Source of the DNA: Clostridia bacterium
GTDB lineage: Bacteria > Bacillota > Clostridia > Christensenellales > CAG-917
DNA: 64,000 bases
NCBI GenBank assembly: GCA_017618055.1
Contig: JAFZVB010000021.1
Span: forward strand, 1-64,000
Reading direction: 5' to 3'
A program made the position numbers and the translations under genes. A model generated the notes under the pieces. It saw only the letters and a program-made list of their open reading frames with translations. It was not told the origin of the DNA and searched no databases. This document shows, in pieces, positions 53,365 to 62,479 of the stretch. Numbering within the stretch: position 1 is the stretch's first letter; each line of letters starts with the position of its first letter.

Positions 53365-54194
53365 ACATAAATTGGTTTCCTGGACACATGATGAAAGCTG
53401 TTAGGGAGATGGAGGAAAATCTATCTCTTGTGGATGCTGTTGTCTATGTTATAGATAGTAGAGCCACAAAAAGTTCAGCAAATCCTGAGTTCGACAAACT
53501 AATAAAAAACAAACCAGTTTTATATATCTTTAACAAGAGTGATTTGGTAGAAAAGAGTAATCTAACCGCCTGGATTAACAAATTTAAGGCAGAAGGAAAG
53601 GAAGCAATATCTCTAGTTGGAACATCTTTAAATCCAGAAATTGTAACATCTGCATTAAAAAAAGCTTGTGCAAATAAACTCAACAAATTTGCAAACAAAG
53701 GAGCAAAAGTTAGCATAAGAGTTATGGTAATTGGAGTTCCTAATACAGGCAAAAGTACAATAATAAATTCAATTATTGGAAAGGCAAAAGCAGTAACAGG
53801 AAACAGACCTGGAGTTACTAGAAGACAAGTATGGTATTCCATATCTGGTGTAGACTTTTTAGATACACCTGGTACACTTTGGGGAAAGTTCCAAGATAAC
53901 AATATTGCACTTCATCTTGCATACATTGGATCTATTCGTGGAGAAGTATTAGATAAGCAAGAACTCGTAAAAGAATTTCTTAAAGAAATTAAGGGTGAAT
54001 ATTTACCACTTCTTCAAGCAAGATACAAAGTACAAGATATCCCAGATGATATGGATTTGGCACTTGAACAAATTGCAAAGTCTAGAGGATGGATTGTTAA
54101 GGGTGGAGAGATAGACCTAGAAAGAACAGCAAATGCTATTTTAGACGATTTCAGAAACGGAAAAATAGGCAAAATCATGTTGGAGAAAGCATAA
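53361..54194 (+). CDS. rbgA: Ribosome biogenesis GTPase RbgA (YlqF)
   Basis: A 277-residue circularly permuted GTPase required for late 50S assembly. The order is FNKSDLVE (G4), then GVPNTGKSTIINSIIG (G1), GVTRRQVW (G2) and DTPGTL (G3), with the characteristic start INWFPGHMMKAVREM. It follows trmD with an ATGA overlap; in B. subtilis rplS lies between them, but here rplS is after rnhB. Confidence 0.96.
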   Translation: MNINWFPGHMMKAVREMEENLSLVDAVVYVIDSRATKSSANPEFDKLIKNKPVLYIFNKSDLVEKSNLTAWINKFKAEGKEAISLVGTSLNPEIVTSALKKACANKLNKFANKGAKVSIRVMVIGVPNTGKSTIINSIIGKAKAVTGNRPGVTRRQVWYSISGVDFLDTPGTLWGKFQDNNIALHLAYIGSIRGEVLDKQELVKEFLKEIKGEYLPLLQARYKVQDIPDDMDLALEQIAKSRGWIVKGGEIDLERTANAILDDFRNGKIGKIMLEKA

Positions 54195-54195
54195 T

Positions 54196-54804
54196 ATGGT
54201 TAAAGCTGAAGACTTAATGAAATATGAAAATGAACTCTTGGCAAAGGGTTACAAATATATATGTGGAGTAGATGAAGTTGGACGTGGTCCTCTTGCTGGT
54301 CCAGTATGTGTTTGTGCTGTTATTATGCCACTAGATGATTTAATACAAGGTGTTAATGATTCTAAGAAAGTTAGCAAAGCTAAAAGAGAGAAATTATTCA
54401 ACGGAATTAAGGAAAAAGCAATAGCATATAAGTGTGTTTTATACGACAACAATAAGATAGATGAAGTTAACATTCTCAATGCTACAAAACAAGCAATGAA
54501 AGAAGCAATTTTATCTTTAGATGTTAAGCCAGATATCGTTTTAATAGACGCTGTTAAATTAGATATCCCATATGAATCTATGCCAATTATACACGGAGAC
54601 GCAATATCCTATTCTATTGGTGCTGCATCTATACTTGCAAAGGTAACAAGAGACACATTAATGGAAGAATATGCAAAGCAATATCCTGAATATGATTTTG
54701 AGCATAATATGGGGTATGGAACAAAAAAACACATCGAGGCCCTTAAACAATATGGGCCTACACCTATACATAGACAAACATTTATACAAAAATTTATAAA
54801 ATAA
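54196..54804 (+). CDS. rnhB: Ribonuclease HII
   Basis: Removes ribonucleotides from DNA. The 202-residue protein has GVDEVGRGPLAGPVCVCAVI (the DEDD metal site begins here), NDSKKVSKAKRE, SIGAASILAKVTRD and HNMGYGTKKHIEAL. It is adjacent to rbgA, one base apart, as is common in Bacillota. Confidence 0.96.
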   Translation: MVKAEDLMKYENELLAKGYKYICGVDEVGRGPLAGPVCVCAVIMPLDDLIQGVNDSKKVSKAKREKLFNGIKEKAIAYKCVLYDNNKIDEVNILNATKQAMKEAILSLDVKPDIVLIDAVKLDIPYESMPIIHGDAISYSIGAASILAKVTRDTLMEEYAKQYPEYDFEHNMGYGTKKHIEALKQYGPTPIHRQTFIQKFIK

Positions 54805-54817
54805 ACGCATATTTTAG

Positions 54818-54846
54818 TTGTCTATAATAAATTATTATGATAATAT
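54818..54846 (+). promoter_or_regulatory. Promoter of rplS
   Basis: TTGTCT (54818-54823), 17 bases, TAATAT (54841-54846). Confidence 0.6.
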
Positions 54847-54925
54847 AACAAAACGTTATGACCGAGGTGGTCCGCTGTTAAACTCTTACAAGAACACCTA
54901 AATCTGAGTCAAAAGGAGAAATAAA
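54847..54925 (+). promoter_or_regulatory. Structured rplS leader, candidate L19 autoregulatory element
   Basis: The leader contains ACCGAGGTGGTCCGCTGTTA, and AGGTG (within it) can pair with CACCT at 54895-54899. The conserved-looking G/C-rich block stands out from its AT-rich surroundings and precedes the AAAGGAG site. L19 leaders are known from low-GC Gram-positives; the match is to position and structure, not a verified sequence match. Confidence 0.5.
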
Positions 54926-55267
54926 ATGAACAACATTATCGACACATTAGAAAAAGAGGGTATTAGAACAGACCTACCAAAATTAGAAATTGGTGACCAC
55001 GTAAAAGTTTACTTCAAGATTATTGAAGGTAACAAAGAACGTTTACAAGCTTACGAGGGAACAGTTATTGCAAAGAAGAACGGAAGCATCCGTGAAACAG
55101 TAACAGTTAGAAGAATCTCTTACGGTATTGGCGTAGAGAAGACATTCCCAGTAAACTCACCAAAGATTGGATCTATCGAAGTTATTGGACATGGTCAAAA
55201 TCGTAGAGCAAAGCTTTATTACCTCAGAAACAGAACCGGTAAGGCTGCTAAACTCAAGAAGATCTAA
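54926..55267 (+). CDS. rplS: 50S ribosomal protein L19
   Basis: A 113-residue protein at the interface of the two subunits. It has the L19 pattern: [54 protein letters not shown], and [17 protein letters not shown]. It has its own promoter and a structured leader. The next gene begins 21 bases downstream. Confidence 0.97.
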   Translation: MNNIIDTLEKEGIRTDLPKLEIGDHVKVYFKIIEGNKERLQAYEGTVIAKKNGSIRETVTVRRISYGIGVEKTFPVNSPKIGSIEVIGHGQNRRAKLYYLRNRTGKAAKLKKI

Positions 55268-55287
55268 TAAAAACCCGAGGTTAACAA

Positions 55288-57525
55288 ATGAAAAAGAAAG
55301 TTATATTACTTCTTGCTATAACGCTAGTATGTGTACTGGCGTTATTTGCTTTAACAGCATGTAATAGCAATAAAACTGAAGTAGGTAAGGATATTTTTGC
55401 TTCTTTAAACGGAGATTTTGAATATGATACCATTACTTCAGATATGACTATTTCTTTCTGGCATAGCACACTTGCAAATGGTTCTTTAGCTATTAAACCA
55501 ACTACAGCAGCCGAAAAAGATTTAGATGATTTCGACTTAGGAGAAGGTTATTTAGATATTAAGTCCACAGGTGATTTCAACTATGTATACCAAACAATAG
55601 AAGTAGACAAAAAGGCTATTTACAAAGTAACAGTAGATTTAAGAATCAGTGGAAACATTTCTACAAATGATGGTGCTTATATCACATTTAAAGAAAACTT
55701 AGACTATAAGTTCATCAAGGCAACATCCGCATCAGATACAAAGTATGGCAAATGGAAGAAGGAAACATTCTATGTTCGTCCAAAGAACATGAATAATCTT
55801 ACAATTTGCTTATGCATTAATACAGGATCTCAAACAGATACAGTTCATGCATACTATGACAACATTACATTTACTAAAGTAAATGCTAGCGATGTTCCAG
55901 ATGAAGCTAAGATTACAGATATAGTTCAAACTAAGGATTCCGCTACATACAATTCAACAGCAACAGGTATTGCTTTCATAGTAGTTCTTGCAGTTTTATC
56001 ATTATGCATCCTTTATGCTGCATATATCATTATTAGAAGACTCTATGCAAAACAAGATTGCTTTGTAAGTATTGAAGATACAGCAGTTTCCAAGAAAGAT
56101 ACATCTAAGGCTAAAGATTTCTTCAAGAATCCTTGGACAATTGGATGCATTTTAATGCTTGGAACATTCTTAGTTAGATTAATACTTTTACTCACAACTT
56201 ATGGTATGGGTAAGGATATGACTTCTTTAATCGGTCTTGGATACAATGTAAGAAAGACAGATTCTTTAATTAATGCATACAACAATGGAATTATTTCTGG
56301 CTCAAGCAATCCAAATATTGCTCCTGGTGCATTATACATCCTTGCAATCATTGCAAATATCGTAGATCCAGGTGTTAACTTATTTGGTGCATCAGTTCTC
56401 GTAAGACTAATTGAAGTCTTTGCAGATATGGCAATTGTTGGAATGATTTATTTCTTCGGAAAGAAGTACGTAGGAAATAAGCTTTCTACAGTTTACGCTG
56501 GTTTATATGCAATTCTTCCAGTAACATTTGTATTAAGTGGTTATGTAGGCACATTTGAGTGTTTAGTAATTGCTCTTACTCTTTGTGCAGTCTTATTGAT
56601 GATAGAGAAGAAGTATATTCCAATGTTTGTTGTTATTACACTTGCTGCAGTATTAAATATTGAAGCATTAGCAGTTGCACCAATCATGGTTGCATACCTT
56701 GCATATCAATGGTACAAAGATGACAAGTCCCTTAAGAAAGTTACAAAACTCAGAATATTACTTCCTGTTGGATTAGTTCTTTCATTCGTTCTTGCTTACA
56801 TCTTAGTATTACCAGTTGCAATTGGTAACATTAAAGCAGCTCCATTTGGTGGATTCCAAATCATGGTAAATGAATTATCTGCTAATACAATATTTGTAAA
56901 TAACGCATTCAACCTTTACAGTATGGTTGGTATGAATATGACAACAGCAAATAGTACAGCTTCAATCTTGAACTTAGTATTCTTACTAATCCTTGAAGTT
57001 TATGTAGTTTCATTATACATTCACAACAAGAACAAGATGGAAATTTTACTCCTTTGTTCATTCGTATTCGCAGTTATAGCAGTATTCACATTAAAGATTA
57101 CATTCACATACTTAATCCTTGCTATTGCATTCGGTTTAGTATACACAATGCTTTCTGGAGACAGAAGAATGTACTTCATAATAGGCGTATATTCAATCTT
57201 ATTATTCTTGAATGTTGCACAACTTACAAACCTTTCAGGTTTATTTGTACAAAATCAAGCAATAGGATCCAACACAGAAGCTTATGCAAATATCGCAGTT
57301 GCTTCATATTATGAATTAGATGCATTCTTAATTATCTTCTCAATCTTTGCAGTTCTCGTAACACTTTATTATTTCTATGTTTCATACAACATCACAAATA
57401 GTGAAAAGATTAAAGATATCAAACCATTGTCTGTTCCTTATGGAGTTTACTTAAAGTCAACATTCAAGAATTTAGGTTCAAACATAAAAGGAATATTCAC
57501 TAAGAAAGCTGATAAAGACGAATAA
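55288..57525 (+). CDS. Lipoprotein-like ectodomain fused to a polytopic membrane domain
   Basis: A 745-residue protein I do not recognise as a whole. It starts with MKKKVILLLAITLVCVLALF and lipobox LTAC (Cys near 25). Residues about 30-200 form a beta-rich domain resembling carbohydrate-binding modules. Then a helix (about 228-248), a charged cytoplasmic loop (ISIEDTAVSKK-like) and about ten transmembrane helices (280-710) follow, ending in a basic cytoplasmic tail. The membrane part resembles GT-C glycosyltransferases in shape, with Lys-Asp at GMGKDMTS in the first loop. A role in cell-surface glycans is an inference. Terminator downstream. Confidence 0.72.
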   Translation: MKKKVILLLAITLVCVLALFALTACNSNKTEVGKDIFASLNGDFEYDTITSDMTISFWHSTLANGSLAIKPTTAAEKDLDDFDLGEGYLDIKSTGDFNYVYQTIEVDKKAIYKVTVDLRISGNISTNDGAYITFKENLDYKFIKATSASDTKYGKWKKETFYVRPKNMNNLTICLCINTGSQTDTVHAYYDNITFTKVNASDVPDEAKITDIVQTKDSATYNSTATGIAFIVVLAVLSLCILYAAYIIIRRLYAKQDCFVSIEDTAVSKKDTSKAKDFFKNPWTIGCILMLGTFLVRLILLLTTYGMGKDMTSLIGLGYNVRKTDSLINAYNNGIISGSSNPNIAPGALYILAIIANIVDPGVNLFGASVLVRLIEVFADMAIVGMIYFFGKKYVGNKLSTVYAGLYAILPVTFVLSGYVGTFECLVIALTLCAVLLMIEKKYIPMFVVITLAAVLNIEALAVAPIMVAYLAYQWYKDDKSLKKVTKLRILLPVGLVLSFVLAYILVLPVAIGNIKAAPFGGFQIMVNELSANTIFVNNAFNLYSMVGMNMTTANSTASILNLVFLLILEVYVVSLYIHNKNKMEILLLCSFVFAVIAVFTLKITFTYLILAIAFGLVYTMLSGDRRMYFIIGVYSILLFLNVAQLTNLSGLFVQNQAIGSNTEAYANIAVASYYELDAFLIIFSIFAVLVTLYYFYVSYNITNSEKIKDIKPLSVPYGVYLKSTFKNLGSNIKGIFTKKADKDE

Positions 57526-57533
57526 TTAGATTA

Positions 57534-57565
57534 AAGTGCAGCGAACAAAAACGTTGCACTTTTTT
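57534..57565 (+). terminator. Intrinsic terminator upstream of lepA
   Basis: AAGTGCAGCG pairs with CGTTGCACTT over 10 bp including one G-T, and TTTTT follows. It ends about 11 bases before the lepA start codon. Confidence 0.88.
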
Positions 57566-57576
57566 CCTTAATCGAG

Positions 57577-59379
57577 ATGGATCAAAAGCACATTCGTAAT
57601 TTCTCAATAATAGCTCATATAGACCACGGCAAATCAACCTTGGCAGATAGACTTATTCAATCTACTGGCACAGTATCCGAAAGAGATATGCAAGACCAGT
57701 TATTGGATAATATGGATATCGAAAGAGAAAGAGGAATTACAATTAAACTTCAAACTTGTAGGATGTTTTATAAGTACAAGGGAGAGGAATATTTGTTTAA
57801 TTTAATAGACACTCCGGGACATGTAGACTTTACATACGAAGTAAGTAGGTCTCTCGCAGCCTGTGAGGGCGCTATTTTAGTTGTTGATGCATCTCAAGGG
57901 GTAGAGGCTCAAACATTATCTAATGTTTACCTTGCCTTAAATAACAACTTAGAGATTCTTCCTGTTATTAATAAGGTTGACCTCCCATCTGCAGATCCAG
58001 ATAAGACAAAGAAAGAAATAGAGGAGCAAATTGGAATAGATACTGAAGGATGTCCTTTAATTTCTGCAAAAGTTGGACTAAACATCGATGATGTATTAGA
58101 ACAAATTGTAGAAAAGATTCCTGCTCCAAATGGCGACATTAATAAGCCATTAAAATGCTTAATTTTTGATAGTTATTATGATAACTATTTAGGCACAATT
58201 TCTATGGTACGTGTTTTTGACGGTGAAGTTAAAGCTGGAGACAAGATCAAGATGATGGCAACAGGAAGAGTTTTTGATGTTGTTGAAGTTGGAATATTTA
58301 ATCCAGGGCCAACACCAATGAAATCACTTCAAGCTGGAGATGTAGGATATATATCTGCATCTGTTAAAGACGTTAGCGAGAGTGAAGTTGGTGATACCGT
58401 TACACTTGCAAACAATCCATGCAAAGAAGCATTACCAGGGTATAAGAAAGTTTTACCTATGGTATTTACAGGAGTTTATCCTGCAGATGGTGCAAGATAT
58501 AATGATTTAAAGGAAGCTTTACTAAAATTAAGACTAAATGATGCATCCTTAACATTTGAACCAGAAACATCTGTTGCTCTTGGATTTGGATTTAGATGTG
58601 GATTCTTAGGTCTTCTTCATATGGAAGTTATAGAAGAAAGACTAGAAAGAGAATTTAATTTAGATTTAATTACCACAACACCATCTGTTAAATATTTAGT
58701 TACAAAGACAGATGGAACACAACTTGTTATTGAATCTCCAACAGCACTTCCACCATCTACAGAAATAGATTATATAGAAGAACCAGTTGTAAGATGTAAC
58801 CTCTTTACTCCAAAGGAGTATGTGGGAACAATTATGCAACTTTGCCAAAATAAGAGAGGCGAATATGTAACTCTTAATTATGTGGATGAAAATAGATGTG
58901 AACTTATATATAGAATGCCTTTAAACGAAATAGTTTATGACTTCTTTGACAAGCTTAAATCTAGAACAAGAGGATATGCTTCTTTAGACTATGAAATGGA
59001 TGGATATCAAAAGAGTAATCTTATTAGATTAGATATGCTCATTAACGGAGAGCAATGTGATGCTTTATCCATTATTGTTCATAAAGACTTTGCATATGGT
59101 AGAGGAAGAGCTCTAGCAGAGAAATTAAAAGAAGTTATTCCAAGACAAATGTTTGAAATTCCTATTCAAGCGGCAATTGGTGGAAAGGTTATTGCTAGAG
59201 AAACCGTTAAAGCATTTAGAAAAGATGTTCTTGCTAAGTGTTATGGTGGAGATATTACAAGAAAAAAGAAATTGCTTGAAAAGCAAAAAGAAGGAAAGAA
59301 GAGAATGAGAACAGTTGGATCTGTTCAAATCCCATCCGAAGCATTTGTACAAATTCTCAAGGTTGATGACGATAATTAA
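57577..59379 (+). CDS. lepA: Elongation factor 4 (LepA)
   Basis: Ribosome-bound GTPase linked to 30S assembly and translation under stress. The 600-residue protein has [20 protein letters not shown] (G1 at 10-21), [14 protein letters not shown] and the LepA-specific C-terminal domain ([20 protein letters not shown]). The start agrees with the family ([17 protein letters not shown]), although no Shine-Dalgarno is visible and a terminator ends 11 bases before it. hemW follows after ten bases. Confidence 0.97.
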   Translation: MDQKHIRNFSIIAHIDHGKSTLADRLIQSTGTVSERDMQDQLLDNMDIERERGITIKLQTCRMFYKYKGEEYLFNLIDTPGHVDFTYEVSRSLAACEGAILVVDASQGVEAQTLSNVYLALNNNLEILPVINKVDLPSADPDKTKKEIEEQIGIDTEGCPLISAKVGLNIDDVLEQIVEKIPAPNGDINKPLKCLIFDSYYDNYLGTISMVRVFDGEVKAGDKIKMMATGRVFDVVEVGIFNPGPTPMKSLQAGDVGYISASVKDVSESEVGDTVTLANNPCKEALPGYKKVLPMVFTGVYPADGARYNDLKEALLKLRLNDASLTFEPETSVALGFGFRCGFLGLLHMEVIEERLEREFNLDLITTTPSVKYLVTKTDGTQLVIESPTALPPSTEIDYIEEPVVRCNLFTPKEYVGTIMQLCQNKRGEYVTLNYVDENRCELIYRMPLNEIVYDFFDKLKSRTRGYASLDYEMDGYQKSNLIRLDMLINGEQCDALSIIVHKDFAYGRGRALAEKLKEVIPRQMFEIPIQAAIGGKVIARETVKAFRKDVLAKCYGGDITRKKKLLEKQKEGKKRMRTVGSVQIPSEAFVQILKVDDDN

Positions 59380-59389
59380 TAGGTGAGAA

Positions 59390-60490
59390 ATGGAATTATA
59401 CATTCACATCCCATTCTGCAAAAAGAAATGCGATTATTGTGATTTTTATTCTATTATTCCAAGTGTAGAGTACAATCCTACATCTTATTTTCCTTATTTA
59501 TTAAAAGAAATTGAACTAGCTTCCATAAAATACAAAGAAAAAGAAATTACAACCATATTTATTGGTGGTGGTACGCCTTCTGTATTGTCTTCTGAGCAAA
59601 TTAAGACATTATTTAAAGTAATTAGTCGTTCCTTTAATTTAAGCAATGTAAAAGAGGTTACAATTGAGTGTAATCCAGAGAGTGCAAATGAAGAATTCTT
59701 TAAAACTTGCAAAGAGTGTGGAGTAGATAGAATTAGTATTGGTGTACAGTCTTTATCCGACATAAATTTAAAGGCAGTTGGAAGACTGCATGACAAAAAG
59801 ACAGCGTTAGAATGCTTAAAACTTGCAAATTCTTATTTTACTAAGGTTTCTTGTGATATCATAGTTGGACTACCATTTGATACAGAAGAATTGGTTAAAA
59901 ATGAGGTTAATGAACTAGCAAAATATGTAAACCATATGTCTTGCTATGAACTCATGTTAAATCCAGAAACACCGCTATATTCAAAGTACATTTGCAGTGA
60001 AATTAAGCTTCCAAATGATGACGAAGTTGCATCTCTTTTTGAAACAGCTTTACAAATATTAAAAGAAAACGGATTTGAAAGATATGAAGTTTCCAATTTT
60101 AAAAAAACTCATGAATCTTTACACAACAAAGGATATTGGGAAAGGGAAGAATATTTAGGTTTCGGACCAGGTGCACATTCCTTCATAAAAGAGAAAGACG
60201 AGATTAGATTTGAAAACAAAGAAGATATATGCACTTATATCTCTAAAATAAATACAGCAAATACATATCCTTATCAAGAAATTGAGATTTTATCTCAAAA
60301 GGATATAAAAGAAGAACAAATTTTCTTAGGATTAAGGACAAAAGAAGGAATTCCGGAGTCTTATTTTACTAAGGAACAGCAAGAAAAATTTAAGGATTTT
60401 ATAGTAAAAAGAGGAAATAATATTGCACTTAATGATAAGGGATTAGCTGTAATGGATTCTATTACAATTGAGTTATTCCCAAACAATTAA
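59390..60490 (+). CDS. hemW: HemW-like radical SAM heme chaperone
   Basis: A 366-residue radical-SAM protein. YIHIPFCKKKCDYCDFYS has the CxxxCxxC 4Fe-4S motif followed by the Cys-x-Phe of HemW, and IGGGTPSVLS, GVQSLSD, CDIIVGLP and FGPGAHSF are family features. Such proteins were named coproporphyrinogen oxidase-like but are thought to insert heme. In Bacillota lepA-hemW often precedes hrcA-grpE-dnaK; that order is broken here. Confidence 0.92.
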   Translation: MELYIHIPFCKKKCDYCDFYSIIPSVEYNPTSYFPYLLKEIELASIKYKEKEITTIFIGGGTPSVLSSEQIKTLFKVISRSFNLSNVKEVTIECNPESANEEFFKTCKECGVDRISIGVQSLSDINLKAVGRLHDKKTALECLKLANSYFTKVSCDIIVGLPFDTEELVKNEVNELAKYVNHMSCYELMLNPETPLYSKYICSEIKLPNDDEVASLFETALQILKENGFERYEVSNFKKTHESLHNKGYWEREEYLGFGPGAHSFIKEKDEIRFENKEDICTYISKINTANTYPYQEIEILSQKDIKEEQIFLGLRTKEGIPESYFTKEQQEKFKDFIVKRGNNIALNDKGLAVMDSITIELFPNN

Positions 60491-60511
60491 TTTTAATTAT
60501 TTGTTTTTTCA

Positions 60512-60540
60512 TTGATTATGTAAAATGAAAGTGTTATACT
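60512..60540 (+). promoter_or_regulatory. Promoter of the PRPP synthetase-type gene
   Basis: TTGATT (60512-60517), 17 bases, TATACT (60535-60540). Confidence 0.6.
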
Positions 60541-60572
60541 CTTATTAGTTTTTACGGAGGATTTTTAGATTA

Positions 60573-61718
60573 ATGGTCCCTTTAGATGATTTTAAATTAT
60601 CTGGTAACCCAGTTGCACCACTTGCTTTAATAGCAACTCCAGGTGCAGAAGATTTTGCAAAACTCATAGACGAAAGATTAAAGAGCTTATTCAAAGACAC
60701 AGACTTTGGACCACAAAATGGAAAAGATACATATATTATTGATTCCATTTATCCAAGATTTACATCTGGTGATGGTAAGGCACTTCTTAACGAAACTGTA
60801 AGAGGTAAAGATCTTTACATTATTACTGACGTTGGTAATAGAGGAGTTACATATGATTTCTTTGGTCAAAAGATTCCTATGACTCCAGATGAACACTATG
60901 CAAACTTAAAGAGAATTATCTGTGCATGCCAAAATAAGCCAACAAGAATTACAGTAATTATGCCAATGCTCTATGGTGGCAGACAACACAGAAGAAATGC
61001 AAGAGAAAGCTTAGACTGTGCAATGATGCTTCAAGAATTACAATCTTTAGGAATTAAAGACATTATTACATTCGATGCACATGATCCTAGAGTTCAAAAT
61101 GCAGTTCCATATATGGGATTTGATAACTATTTCCCACATTACCAAGTATTAAAGCTCTTAACTAAGAATTTCCCAGACGTTAAACTTGAAAAAAATAGTT
61201 TAATGTGCATATCTCCAGATGAAGGTGCTATGGGAAGAAACATTTACTATGCATCTGTTATGGGTGTTGATCTTGGTATGTTCTACAAGAGAAGAGACTA
61301 TACACAAGTTATTAATGGTAGAAATCCTATTGTTGCACACGAATATTTAGGAAATCCAGTATTAGGAATGAACGTATTCGTAGCAGATGACATCATCGCA
61401 ACAGGTGATTCCATTTTAAAACTTGCTAAAGAAATTAAAGAAAAGGGAGCAGAGAAAGTCTTCTTAACAGCTACATTTGCAATTTTCTCGGAAGGCGTAG
61501 AGAAGTTCAATAAAGCTTATGAAGAAGGAATCTTTGATGCAGTATTCTCAACAAACCTTACTTATACACCTCCAGAATTAGAAGGATGCAAGTGGTACTA
61601 TAAAGCAGATATGTCCAAGTACACATCAATTATTATTGCTGCATCTAACTTCAATGAAAGTGTATCAAACTTAATAGATCCAAGTACAAAGATCAACGCA
61701 TTACTTGGTAGAATCTAA
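60573..61718 (+). CDS. prs: Ribose-phosphate pyrophosphokinase (PRPP synthetase), long form
   Basis: A 381-residue enzyme that makes PRPP for nucleotide, His and Trp synthesis. It is longer than the usual 315 residues and has DAHDPRVQNAVPYMGFDNYF, SPDEGAMGRNIYYA, and the PRPP loop VFVADDIIATGDSILKLAKE (usual form VDDxxDTGxT). Lys/Arg in YKRRDY align with the flexible loop. Such long forms occur in Clostridia. The ribosome site CGGAGGA is 12 bases from the ATG. A metallo-hydrolase follows after 11 bases. Confidence 0.88.
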   Translation: MVPLDDFKLSGNPVAPLALIATPGAEDFAKLIDERLKSLFKDTDFGPQNGKDTYIIDSIYPRFTSGDGKALLNETVRGKDLYIITDVGNRGVTYDFFGQKIPMTPDEHYANLKRIICACQNKPTRITVIMPMLYGGRQHRRNARESLDCAMMLQELQSLGIKDIITFDAHDPRVQNAVPYMGFDNYFPHYQVLKLLTKNFPDVKLEKNSLMCISPDEGAMGRNIYYASVMGVDLGMFYKRRDYTQVINGRNPIVAHEYLGNPVLGMNVFVADDIIATGDSILKLAKEIKEKGAEKVFLTATFAIFSEGVEKFNKAYEEGIFDAVFSTNLTYTPPELEGCKWYYKADMSKYTSIIIAASNFNESVSNLIDPSTKINALLGRI

Positions 61719-61729
61719 GGAGAGACAAA

Positions 61730-62380
61730 ATGAAAATACAATGGTTAGGGCACTCCTGTTTCCGTCTAGAGGAAAGCACTGGTACCTCAATCATCATCGA
61801 TCCATATCATCCATACGTTGGATATGAAATGCCAAGAGTTACGGCAGATGTTGTAACTATGTCTCATGGCCACAAGGATCACTCTTATTTAGGAAGTATT
61901 GAAGGTAATCCTCAAATCTTAGATAAGGCTGGTTTCTATGAAGTTGGTGGAGTACATATGTATTCACAAAAGAGTTACCATGACGATGCAAAGGGCACAA
62001 AACGTGGCGAAAACCTCATATTCAAATATAGACTAGACGGTGTAGACATTTGTCATATGGGTGATATAGGGGAAGAATGCAACCCAATGTTAGTTGAAAA
62101 ACTAATGCCAATTGACGTTTTAATGATTCCAGTTGGTGGAACTTACACAATTGATGCAGAGCAAGCAAAAGAATATATCGACAAGCTTATGCCAGATATA
62201 GTCTTGCCAATGCATTATAAAACCAAAGACTGCGAATTCGACATCGATAGACTAGATAATTTCTTAGATCTATTTGATGAAAAAGACATTATTTACATGG
62301 ATACGGATACTTTAGAGTATGACCGTGCCGATTTTGATGGACAAGATACAAAAATAGTCATCTTAGAAAAACCTAATTAA
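61730..62380 (+). CDS. Metal-dependent hydrolase, UPF0173 / MBL fold
   Basis: A 216-residue metallo-beta-lactamase-fold protein. The metal motif is MSHGHKDHSYL (HxHxDH), with later ligands in HMGDIGEE and MHYKTKD. YHDDAKGTKRGENLIFKYRL resembles the UPF0173 (YtkL-like) pattern. The natural substrate is not known. AGGAGAGA precedes the ATG. Confidence 0.9.
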   Translation: MKIQWLGHSCFRLEESTGTSIIIDPYHPYVGYEMPRVTADVVTMSHGHKDHSYLGSIEGNPQILDKAGFYEVGGVHMYSQKSYHDDAKGTKRGENLIFKYRLDGVDICHMGDIGEECNPMLVEKLMPIDVLMIPVGGTYTIDAEQAKEYIDKLMPDIVLPMHYKTKDCEFDIDRLDNFLDLFDEKDIIYMDTDTLEYDRADFDGQDTKIVILEKPN

Positions 62381-62388
62381 GAATTATT

Positions 62389-62415
62389 CCATACGGAGAT
62401 AACCTCTCCGTGTGG
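62389..62415 (+). other. Hairpin without T run upstream of rho
   Basis: CCATACGGAGA (62389-62399) pairs with TCTCCGTGTGG (62405-62415), 11 bp including one T-G pair, loop TAACC. No T run follows. It could pause RNA polymerase or be a Rho-linked control point, or simply end the upstream operon weakly. Confidence 0.55.
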
Positions 62416-62450
62416 ATTAAGATATTTTAAACCCCAAAAATTTATTGATA

Positions 62451-62466
62451 TTGTTATATATAACAA
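62451..62466. promoter_or_regulatory. Palindrome immediately upstream of rho
   Basis: TTGTTATATATAACAA is a perfect 16-bp palindrome centred 22 bases before the rho ATG and just upstream of the AAAGGAG site. It may be an operator or an mRNA fold. Confidence 0.4.
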
Positions 62467-62479
62467 AGGAGATTTTTAT

